Part shown: positions 1-5,095 of the stretch, one piece after another | Position numbering within the stretch: the stretch's first letter is position 1 | How the letters are laid out: every line of letters begins with the position of its first letter | Assembly: GCA_900544635.1 (NCBI GenBank) | Contig: UQVV01000070.1 | Span: 1 to 8,592, forward strand | DNA: 8,592 nucleotides | Reading direction: 5' to 3' | DNA from: an uncultured Cloacibacillus sp. | GTDB taxonomy: Bacteria; Synergistota; Synergistia; Synergistales; Synergistaceae | Notes under the pieces: model-generated | Databases searched by the model: none | The model's input: only the letters and a program-made list of their open reading frames with translations | Told to the model about the DNA's origin: nothing | Position numbers and translations under genes: made by a program

Positions 1-2
1 CA

Positions 3-818
3 TCGCCTTCGAGGATCTGGACTTCAATTTCGGGAGACGTCGGCGATTTGAAGAAAGTCCTCTCGAACGTCAAGGCGCGCGGAACGTGGGGAGAAATGCA
101 GCTCCGCGCCCTGCTTGAGCAGATGCTGACGAAGGAGCAGTACGCGGAGAACGTCGAGACGCGCCCAGGCAGCGGGCAGCGCGTGGAGTTCGCCGTCGTG
201 CTTCCGGGCCGCGGCGAGGGCGGCGCGACCGTCTACCTGCCCATCGACTCGAAATTCCCGATGGAGGACTACCAGCGCATAACGGCGGCCTCCGAGCGCG
301 GCGACGCCGCGGCGCTCACGGAGGCGCAGAAGGCTCTGCGCGCCCGCGTGCTCGACGAGGCGAAGGCGATACACGACAAATACATCGAGCCGCCGCATAC
401 GACCGACTTCGGCATACTCTACTTACCAATCGAAGGGCTCTACGCCGAGGTGCTGCGCCTCGACGGCCTCTGCGAGCGCATATCGCGCGAGTACCGCGTC
501 GTCCCCGCCGGGCCGACGACGATATGCGCGCTCTTGAACAGCCTGCAGATGGGCTTCCGCACGCTCGCGATAGAGAAGCGGTCGAGCGAGGTCTGGGTGC
601 TTCTCGGCAAGGTAAAGACGGAATTTGAAAAATTCGGCGTCGTGCTCGAAAAGACGCGCGAAAAAATAGAGGCCGCGGGCAAGGAGCTCGACAACGCCGG
701 CGTGCGCACTCGCGCAATAAACCGCGCGCTGAAGAACGTCCAGCAGCTCCCGCTCGAAGGCGGCGAGGACTTCCTGACAGCGGGCGAAGACAAGGCGCAG
801 CAGGGGAAGATTTTCTAA
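3..818 (+). CDS. rmuC: RmuC-family DNA recombination protein, 5' truncated
   Basis: This is the C-terminal part of an RmuC protein. RmuC limits recombination at inverted repeats and is predicted to have a restriction-endonuclease-like core; its biochemistry is poorly known. The gene runs off the left edge, so the usual N-terminal membrane anchor and long coiled coil are missing. The visible part begins near VGDLKKVLSNVKARGTWGE, the hallmark start of the conserved domain. The core follows with a VEFAVVLP strand and LPIDSKFPMEDY, whose Asp-Ser-Lys fits the family's nuclease-like motif, then LYLPIEGLY and the conserved VPAGPTTICALLNSL. A helical tail (EKFGVVLEKTREKIEAAGKEL) and a short disordered end close it. 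The frame is open to the window edge, but codon use in the first ~30 bases fits this frame poorly. Family identity is firm; the true start is outside the window. Confidence 0.93.
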   Translation, partial: SPSRIWTSISGDVGDLKKVLSNVKARGTWGEMQLRALLEQMLTKEQYAENVETRPGSGQRVEFAVVLPGRGEGGATVYLPIDSKFPMEDYQRITAASERGDAAALTEAQKALRARVLDEAKAIHDKYIEPPHTTDFGILYLPIEGLYAEVLRLDGLCERISREYRVVPAGPTTICALLNSLQMGFRTLAIEKRSSEVWVLLGKVKTEFEKFGVVLEKTREKIEAAGKELDNAGVRTRAINRALKNVQQLPLEGGEDFLTAGEDKAQQGKIF

Positions 819-840
819 ATCGTATAAAACGCCGTAAAAC

Positions 841-880
841 AGCGGCGCGCGGGTAAAATTCCCGCGCGCCGCTTAATTTT
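841..880. terminator. Bidirectional intrinsic terminator between convergent genes
   Basis: A perfect 13-bp inverted repeat, AGCGGCGCGCGGG (841-853) and its complement (861-873), flanks a 7-nt loop TAAAATT. On the plus strand the stem is followed by TAATTTT; on the minus strand by GTTTTAC. It lies 22 nt after the rmuC stop and 28 nt beyond the stop of the convergent regulator gene, so it probably ends both transcripts. Confidence 0.88.
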
Positions 881-901
881 GCGCTCTTTCGTAAAACGGC
901 C

Positions 902-1462
902 CTATTCTTCGCTCTCGGCGCGTCTGTTCGGAGGCGTGCGGACGCCGACGATTTCCGCGGTCACGTCGCCTGGGTTCATGAGGCGGAAGGGCTTCGAGCT
1001 TTCGTAGTATATGCTGTCGCCCTCGTTGAGCGTGTAGACGCGCCCGTCCTGCTCGAACTCCACCGCGCCGCTGAGCACGAGGAAGCACTCCTCGCCCGGG
1101 TACGAGGCGTACACGCCGTCGGGGTCGCTGTAGTGCGGCGCGAGCTTCATTATCGAGCATTCCATCTTCTTATTCGTCACGTCGTGCTGCAGCATCTCGT
1201 AGGTAATCGGCGCGCGCGGGCTGCTGATGATCTTGCGCTCGTCCCTCCGCACGACGATGTCTTCGACCGGGTCTGTGTCGAAGAAGTAGAGGAGCGGCAC
1301 CCTGTAGTACGACGAGAGCTTGCGCAGCACGGAAATCGACGGCTCGACCTTGTCCGTCTCAATCTGGCTGAGATATCCCTGCGAAAGCCCGGAGGCTTCG
1401 GCGACCTGCTTCAGCGTCGCGCCGCGCTCTTTCCTCAATCTTTTTATGCGCTGTCCAAGCAT
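902..1462 (-). CDS. XRE-family transcriptional regulator with C-terminal cupin domain
   Basis: The product is a two-domain regulator of 186 residues, the typical size of the HTH-cupin family (PuuR-like architecture). Residues 1-60 form an XRE/Cro helix-turn-helix: GQRIKRLRKERGATLKQVAEASGLS, then the recognition segment SQGYLSQIETDKVEPSISVLRKLS. Residues about 100-178 form a single cupin barrel with PGEECFLVLSG and LNEGDSIYYESSKPF. The His residues of the usual metal-binding cupin motifs are absent: SYPGEE where HPGEE is common, and KPFRLMN where a PHR motif is common. It may therefore sense a small ligand without a metal. An in-frame TGA seven codons upstream makes the ATG at 1462 the only reasonable start; a GGAAG sits too close to be a standard ribosome site. 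It is divergent from the small ORF/symporter pair, which it probably regulates together with itself. The effector is unknown. Confidence 0.9.
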   Translation of the reverse strand: MLGQRIKRLRKERGATLKQVAEASGLSQGYLSQIETDKVEPSISVLRKLSSYYRVPLLYFFDTDPVEDIVVRRDERKIISSPRAPITYEMLQHDVTNKKMECSIMKLAPHYSDPDGVYASYPGEECFLVLSGAVEFEQDGRVYTLNEGDSIYYESSKPFRLMNPGDVTAEIVGVRTPPNRRAESEE

Positions 1463-1514
1463 CTTCCGTTCGTCACCGCTCTTTCAGTATTTTTACTTAG
1501 AGGCTTCTTTTATA

Positions 1515-1523
1515 ATTATAACA
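1515..1523 (-). promoter_or_regulatory. Extended -10 promoter of the XRE-cupin regulator
   Basis: Read on the minus strand this is TGTTATAAT, a consensus -10 with the TGn extension. It would start transcription near 1508 and give a leader of roughly 45 nt. No good -35 box is found at 16-18 bp, which is common for extended -10 promoters. The -10 lies inside the palindrome TTATAATTATAA (1510-1521), so a TATAAT can be read on both strands. Confidence 0.55.
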
Positions 1524-1608
1524 AAAATTTCTAAATTTGATAGATAACGGCAAAAGGTTTATTGAGCTGAATATTTTGTAATGTAAATATTTTCGTAATA
1601 ACAAAAAT
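1518..1608 (+). repeat. Two 11-bp direct repeats ATAACAAAAAT, 80 bp apart
   Basis: Exact copies of ATAACAAAAAT occur at 1518-1528 and 1598-1608 in the AT-rich divergent intergenic region. The first overlaps the regulator's extended -10 box. They could be operator half-sites for the neighbouring XRE protein, but chance A-rich repetition in an AT-rich stretch is also possible. Confidence 0.4.
1570..1599 (+). repeat. Tandem near-repeat AATATTTT(C)GTAAT
   Basis: AATATTTTGTAAT (1570-1582) is followed 16 bp later by AATATTTTCGTAAT (1586-1599), which differs by one inserted C. It sits midway between the two divergent promoters, where a regulator bound in tandem could act on both. A binding role is inference; the repeat itself is plainly visible. 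Confidence 0.45.
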
Positions 1609-1635
1609 CTTGAGCGAACAGGCGCTTTACGGGAG

Positions 1636-1654
1636 AGGCGCGAAATGCGCGCTT
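1636..1654. promoter_or_regulatory. Inverted repeat just upstream of the symporter -10 box
   Basis: AGGCGCG-AAATG-CGCGCTT forms a 7-bp inverted repeat, five GC pairs plus one G-T and one A-T pair. It covers the place where a -35 box would lie for the TGCTAAAAT promoter just downstream. A protein bound here would overlap RNA polymerase, so it is a candidate operator. GC-rich short repeats are common in this genome, so confidence is low. Confidence 0.3.
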
Positions 1655-1655
1655 A

Positions 1656-1664
1656 TGCTAAAAT
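1656..1664 (+). promoter_or_regulatory. Extended -10 promoter for the small ORF/symporter unit
   Basis: TGCTAAAAT matches an extended -10 (TGn plus TAAAAT) and is identical to the 9-mer upstream of the nitroreductase gene at 5051. Transcription would start near 1671, about 50 nt before the first start codon. No convincing -35 hexamer is seen at 17-18 bp. Confidence 0.5.
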
Positions 1665-1674
1665 TTATTCCCGT

Positions 1675-1697
1675 GCGGAGCGTTGGTGAACGCCCGC
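1675..1697 (+). other. Hairpin near the 5' end of the symporter transcript
   Basis: GCGGAGCGTT (1675-1684) pairs with AACGCCCGC (1689-1697). This gives nine pairs with one bulged A and a GGTG loop, within a few bases of the predicted transcription start. No poly-T follows, so it is not a terminator. It may stabilise the mRNA 5' end; no known riboswitch pattern was recognised. Confidence 0.35.
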
Positions 1698-1723
1698 ATA
1701 AGGTCTGTTGGGGGCGCTGAGTT

Positions 1724-1858
1724 TTGGCGGAGGTTCCGTTCTTCATAACGTTCGTATTCATCATATTCCCGGCTGCGGCCGTCGCCGCGGCGCTGCTCTA
1801 CAGCCGCCGCTCCGATTGGAGGGCGGGACGCGCGGAGGCGGGGGAGCGCAGGAAATGA
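1724..1858 (+). CDS. Small single-TM protein coupled to the symporter
   Basis: This is a 44-residue ORF with a TTG start, too short for routine gene finders. After MAEVP it has one hydrophobic segment, FFITFVFIIFPAAAVAAALL (about residues 6-25), then a strongly charged tail (YSRRSDWRAG...GERRK) expected to stay in the cytoplasm. GGGGG at 1710-1714 is placed 9 nt before the TTG. An in-frame TGA two codons upstream rules out an earlier start. Its TGA stop overlaps the symporter ATG (ATGA), so the two are probably translationally coupled. Tiny one-helix proteins encoded directly before sodium/solute symporters are known in several lineages (the 'symporter small accessory protein' type). I infer the same role here from size, topology and position, not from sequence identity. 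The hydrophobic reading frame with GC-rich third positions argues against chance. Confidence 0.6.
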   Translation: MAEVPFFITFVFIIFPAAAVAAALLYSRRSDWRAGRAEAGERRK

Positions 1859-3273
1859 GCGCGGCGCTCGCCGTCTGCGCGCTCTACTTCGCCGTCTTCA
1901 TCGCGATAGGCTTCGCGGCTGACCGGCGCGGCTCCGGGAGCGCGGAGAGCTTTTACCTCGGCGACCGCAATTTCGGCGCGGTGCCGACGGCGCTGTCCGT
2001 CGGCGCGTCTGATTCGAGCGGCTGGGTCTTCACCGGCGCGGTCGGCTTCGCATACGTCTACGGCGCGTCGATGATGTGGATATGCGTCGGCTATACCGTC
2101 GGCATATTCTGCAACTACGTCTTCGTTGCGCCCGCCCTGCGCCGCTTCACGCGGCGGACCGGCGCGGCCTCGCTTCCTCATTATTTCGCGCTGCGCTTCC
2201 CCGAGTGCGGCGCGCGGCTGCGGCTCGCCGCCTCGGCTCTCATCGCGGTATTCTTCACCGTCTACGCGGCGGGGCAGCTCACGAGCGCCGGCAAGGTATT
2301 CGAAGCCGCGGGCTTCAGCTACGGCGCGGCGGTCTGGGCCGCGGCCTTCGCGGCCACCTTCTACACATTCCTCGGCGGCTACAGGGCCGTCGTCTGGACC
2401 GACGTCGCGCAGGGTGTCGCGATACTCGCGGTGCTCGCGCTCTTCCCGGCGGCCTTCGTCATGCAGGCGGGCGGCTGGCACGCCTTCTGGGCGAAGCTCT
2501 GGACGATAGACCCCGCGCTGCTCTCGGCGGGCGGCGGACACACCGGCGCTTCGGCCTTCGCCTTCGCTGCGGGGCTCGCCTCGGGCGGCCTCGGCCTCAT
2601 GGGACAGCCGCACATATTGCAGCGCTTCATAACGGCGCGCGACGACCGCTCGCTTTCGCACGCAGCCGTCCTCGGCGTCGCCTGGGTGCTCATCCAGGCC
2701 TCCGGCAGCACTCTGCTCGGCCTCTCCTGCCGCCTCATGCTTCCCTCGGTCGCAGACCCCGAGTTCGCCTTTCCGGCGCTCGTCATGCAGAAATTCCATC
2801 CGATAATCGCGGGCGTCGTAGTCGCCGCGGTATTCTCCGCGATACTCTCGACGCTCGACTCGCTGATCGTGCTCGCGGCGCAGACCGTCCACCTCGACAT
2901 CATCGAGGGCGTATGCGGACGGAAGCTTTCCGAACGCGGCGCGAAAAAGGCGGGCCGCGCCGTCATCGCCGCCGTCGGCCTCGTCTCCGCGCTCGCCGCG
3001 GCCTCGGAGTCGCGCATGATATTCTGGTTCGTCCTCTACGCCTTCGCCGTCATGGGCGCGGCCTTCGCGCCGCCGCTGATTCTCTCGCTCCACTGGAAGC
3101 GCACGACGGGGCGCGGCGTCCTCTGCGGAATGCTCGCGGGCGTCGCCATCAGCGTGATTTGGTACAACGTCCCCTTCCTCAAGGCGCAGCTCTACGAAAT
3201 CCTCCCCGCCGCCGCGGCCTCGGCGCTCGCGACAGTTGCCGTCAGCCTCGCGGACGCGCGGCGGCGCGGATAA
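1855..3273 (+). CDS. Sodium:solute symporter (SSS family), PutP-like
   Basis: This is an inner-membrane Na+-coupled uptake transporter of the SSS family, 472 residues, with about 12-13 hydrophobic segments spread along its length. It is closest in pattern to the Na+/proline symporter PutP. SVGASDSSGW (49-57) matches PutP SAGASDMSGW with Asp53 at the Na+-site Asp55. FFTVYAAG keeps the Tyr140 equivalent, LGLMGQPHILQRF the helix 6 motif, and LSTLDSL the Na+-site Ser-Thr pair (Ser332-Thr333). By gap-free alignment, Trp244 and Tyr248 of PutP become Gly244 and Leu248, so proline is not a safe substrate assignment. The ATG at 1855 is preferred: GGGGGAG lies 8 nt upstream and the hydrophobic N-terminus starts right there. 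An in-frame TTG at 1708 would add 49 non-membrane residues read across the small upstream gene. It overlaps that gene by 4 nt and faces the divergent regulator. Confidence 0.9.
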   Translation: MSAALAVCALYFAVFIAIGFAADRRGSGSAESFYLGDRNFGAVPTALSVGASDSSGWVFTGAVGFAYVYGASMMWICVGYTVGIFCNYVFVAPALRRFTRRTGAASLPHYFALRFPECGARLRLAASALIAVFFTVYAAGQLTSAGKVFEAAGFSYGAAVWAAAFAATFYTFLGGYRAVVWTDVAQGVAILAVLALFPAAFVMQAGGWHAFWAKLWTIDPALLSAGGGHTGASAFAFAAGLASGGLGLMGQPHILQRFITARDDRSLSHAAVLGVAWVLIQASGSTLLGLSCRLMLPSVADPEFAFPALVMQKFHPIIAGVVVAAVFSAILSTLDSLIVLAAQTVHLDIIEGVCGRKLSERGAKKAGRAVIAAVGLVSALAAASESRMIFWFVLYAFAVMGAAFAPPLILSLHWKRTTGRGVLCGMLAGVAISVIWYNVPFLKAQLYEILPAAAASALATVAVSLADARRRG

Positions 3274-3276
3274 CCG

Positions 3277-3319
3277 CGCGCCGGGCGTCCGCTTCAAAAC
3301 GGCATACTGACGCGGCGCG
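3277..3319 (+). other. Imperfect hairpin after the symporter gene
   Basis: CGCGCC-GG-GCGTC (3277-3289) pairs with GACGCGGCGCG (3309-3319), giving 11 pairs with a 2-nt bulge and a 19-nt loop, just past the symporter stop. A TTTTT run comes only about 17 nt later (3338-3342). It may contribute to 3' end formation but is not a textbook intrinsic terminator. Confidence 0.3.
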
Positions 3320-3347
3320 TCCGTCTCTCGCGCTGTGTTTTTCGCAT

Positions 3348-3378
3348 AAAAAATCCGGCCCGCGGCTGCGAGCCGGAT
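3348..3378 (-). terminator. Intrinsic terminator of the serpin gene
   Basis: ATCCGGC (3353-3359) pairs with GCCGGAT (3372-3378). An inner CGC/GCG extension closes a GGCT loop after one C-A mismatch. On the minus strand the stem is followed by TTTTTT (3353 down to 3348). It lies about 25 nt past the serpin stop. Confidence 0.8.
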
Positions 3379-3402
3379 GATTTGTATTGTCTGCGCCGCG
3401 CG

Positions 3403-4941
3403 TTACGGGTGGGCGTATCTGCCGATGAAGAGCAGCGCTCCGCTCGCGTTGTCGCGGATCATGTAGACGAAGGGCCTGTCGGCGCAGAAGATTACATGCT
3501 CCTGCGGCGCGAGCGAGGCGCGCATGACTATGACTGCGGTCGCCGCGGCGGCTTCTGTGCCTTCTTCGGAGACTTCGACGAAGGTTTTGTGCAGGACGCC
3601 GCTTATCGCCATGTCGCGGTTGCCGGTGATGCCGGAGAAGTCCGCCGTTCCCGCGTCGAAGGCGGAGCCCATTCCGAGCGCGGCGAGCGTCGTGCTGAGG
3701 TCGTAGCTGCTTTCCTGCTTGAACTTGGGCATGAATATCTCGACCTCGGCGGGGCGCATTCCGGCGCTCCACTCGGCGACGCTTGCGGCGTTCATTCCGG
3801 CTTCGAGCGCTTCAAGCGAGGAATCCTCGTCGGGGAGCAGCACGAGCATGGAGAAGCGTCCGTCCTTGTAGGGCATCTCTATCATCTGCGCGCCGTCGAG
3901 CTTCGCGTAGTTGAGCTCCTTCGAGCGGCGGTTCATCATCTGTACGTTGACGGATTCTTCGGGCGTAGTCCAGAAGGGGCGCTCCTCGGTGTTTTCGGCC
4001 TTGAACTCTTCCTGCCATCCCGCCTTGAAGTAAACGGCGTTCGTCAGCACCATCTTCGTGTCTTTGCCGAGTGCGCCGCCGGGGATGATGTCGGTTATCT
4101 TGCCGGCGGTCTGGTCTTCAACCCAGTTGTTTATCGTTTTGCGCGCGCTTTCGGGGCGCTTTGCGTAGTCGAGCTGAGTGAGCCCCGCGCGGTAGTCGCG
4201 GCGCACGAGCTGGACGAATTCGGGCAGGAGCTTCTCGCCCTTCGCGGGCCATATCGCGTTCGCGGTTCTGACCGTCGCGACGCTGTCGGGGACGGCGTTG
4301 ATTGAGCCTATCAGCGCGCCCATCCCCGCGTGGACGTCCGGCGCGAAGTGCAGCGCCCGCGCCATTTCGGCCTCGGTGACGCCGCGCGCCCCCGCGTAGG
4401 TCATCGCAAGCGCGGTCGATACGCTGTAGGGGGAGAGGAATACGTTTTCCCCCGCGGCTCCGGCGGCTGCCGCCTTATAGAGGTCGAAGGTGAATTCGTT
4501 GATGGAGAGGGCCGCGTCCTCGACGAGCGCCTGCGTGCCGTGCGAGAAGCTCTCCGCCGAGCCCTCGCCGGGCAGTCCCGCGCGCATCGCGCATATCTCT
4601 ATGTCGCATCTCACGGCGTCGTAGTCGTAGCCCGCGCCTTCGAACGCGTCCTTGTAGGCCGCGGCGAGACGGCGCAGCTCGGAGAGCTCCGCGGCGCCGA
4701 GCTTCGTTATGTCGCGCTCCGCGCGCTTGACCGCCATGACCACCATCGAGGCCACCTGCTCGGGATTGTAGGCGCTTTTGCCGGGCGTCACGTCGGCGTC
4801 GATGAGGCCGCTCTGCGCGAGGCCGCCGAGCGAGCGGTATGTCCAGTGGAAGGACGGGATGAGCTGCGATGCGTCCGCAAACGCAGCGCCGGCGAAGGCG
4901 AGCGTCAGGACGGCTAACGCAAGTATTGCTGTTCGTTTCAT
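3403..4941 (-). CDS. Secreted serpin with N-terminal SLH-like segment
   Basis: Serpins trap target proteases by irreversible conformational change. Residues 1-22 form a signal peptide (MKRTAILALAVLTLAFAGAAFA) with an Ala-x-Ala site. Residues 25-100 (IPSFHWTYRSLGGLAQSGLI, later YNPEQVASMVVMAVKRA) recall a degenerate SLH module. The serpin fold spans about 140-512: NVFLSPYSVSTALAMTYAGARG, NAIW, LTNAVYFKAGW and MPKFK. The serpin signature FCADRPFVYMI (485-495) fits the PROSITE pattern at every position. The hinge EEGTEAAAAT (459-468) has the small residues needed for loop insertion, so it should be inhibitory. Counting P15 from Gly461 puts P1-P1' at Ala475-Ser476; Arg474-Ala475 is the alternative. 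This suggests an elastase-like or trypsin-like target. GGAGG lies 7 nt before the ATG. It stands alone with its own promoter and terminator, and probably protects the envelope from host or neighbour proteases (inference). Confidence 0.93.
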   Translation of the reverse strand: MKRTAILALAVLTLAFAGAAFADASQLIPSFHWTYRSLGGLAQSGLIDADVTPGKSAYNPEQVASMVVMAVKRAERDITKLGAAELSELRRLAAAYKDAFEGAGYDYDAVRCDIEICAMRAGLPGEGSAESFSHGTQALVEDAALSINEFTFDLYKAAAAGAAGENVFLSPYSVSTALAMTYAGARGVTEAEMARALHFAPDVHAGMGALIGSINAVPDSVATVRTANAIWPAKGEKLLPEFVQLVRRDYRAGLTQLDYAKRPESARKTINNWVEDQTAGKITDIIPGGALGKDTKMVLTNAVYFKAGWQEEFKAENTEERPFWTTPEESVNVQMMNRRSKELNYAKLDGAQMIEMPYKDGRFSMLVLLPDEDSSLEALEAGMNAASVAEWSAGMRPAEVEIFMPKFKQESSYDLSTTLAALGMGSAFDAGTADFSGITGNRDMAISGVLHKTFVEVSEEGTEAAAATAVIVMRASLAPQEHVIFCADRPFVYMIRDNASGALLFIGRYAHP

Positions 4942-4959
4942 TTCTATACCTCCGTTGTT

Positions 4960-4973
4960 CGGCCCTCGGGCCG
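4960..4973 (-). other. 5' leader hairpin of the serpin mRNA
   Basis: CGGCCCTCGGGCCG is a short perfect inverted repeat; on the transcript it reads as a 5-bp GC stem with a CGAG tetraloop. It lies within about 20 nt of the predicted 5' end and 6 nt before the Shine-Dalgarno sequence. It could protect the mRNA or tune translation; the function is inferred. Confidence 0.4.
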
Positions 4974-4985
4974 TTCTGGCAAATG

Positions 4986-4991
4986 ATTATA
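4986..4991 (-). promoter_or_regulatory. Serpin promoter -10 box
   Basis: The minus strand reads a perfect TATAAT here, about 45 nt upstream of the serpin ATG, giving a start near 4979. The hexamer expected at -35 is a poor match, so the promoter may be weak or activator dependent. Confidence 0.5.
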
Positions 4992-5009
4992 GCCTATATT
5001 TGTGTGAAT

Positions 5010-5027
5010 CGTGTGTGCGCGCGCACG
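5010..5027. repeat. Alternating pyrimidine-purine tract with 12-bp palindrome
   Basis: Eighteen bases, CGTGTGTGCGCGCGCACG, alternate strictly between pyrimidine and purine and contain the perfect palindrome GTGCGCGCGCAC (5015-5026). The tract lies between the divergent serpin and nitroreductase promoters. Such sequence can adopt Z-DNA under negative supercoiling, and the palindrome could also be an operator. Neither role can be shown from sequence alone. Confidence 0.45.
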
Positions 5028-5050
5028 AAACGCCGCGCCGCGCGCCTTGG

Positions 5051-5059
5051 TGCTAAAAT
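5051..5059 (+). promoter_or_regulatory. Extended -10 promoter of the nitroreductase operon
   Basis: TGCTAAAAT, identical to the motif at 1656, lies 36 nt before the nitroreductase ATG and gives a leader of about 30 nt. The -35 region is GC-rich and unlike consensus. It is the only promoter-like sequence noticed ahead of the four-gene rightward run. Confidence 0.5.
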
Positions 5060-5095
5060 TATGGCGGGAATGTGGATTTTACCGGAGGGATGAAT

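Noticed and set aside
1665..1723. Riboswitch in the symporter leader
   Set aside because: Only one short hairpin is visible; the leader of about 50 nt is too short for the known riboswitch classes and no conserved core was recognised.
1708..1854. N-terminal extension of the symporter from TTG 1708
   Set aside because: The extra 49 residues are Gly/Arg-rich without family similarity, and the same DNA encodes the better-supported small membrane protein in another frame.
1798..3297. A 499-codon minus-strand open frame
   Set aside because: It is antisense to the symporter, highly charged and low complexity, while the plus strand gives a clean membrane transporter.
2076..3380. A 434-codon plus-strand frame within the symporter
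   Set aside because: It is a frame-shifted shadow rich in Arg and His with no hydrophobic segments; the symporter frame is clearly the coding one.
3382..4305. A 307-codon plus-strand open frame
   Set aside because: It is antisense to the serpin, which has an exact signature pattern, signal peptide and ribosome site on the other strand.
5072..5095. GTG 5072 or ATG 5090 as nitroreductase start
   Set aside because: Only the ATG at 5096 has correct spacing to GGAGG; the ferredoxin domain begins right after it.
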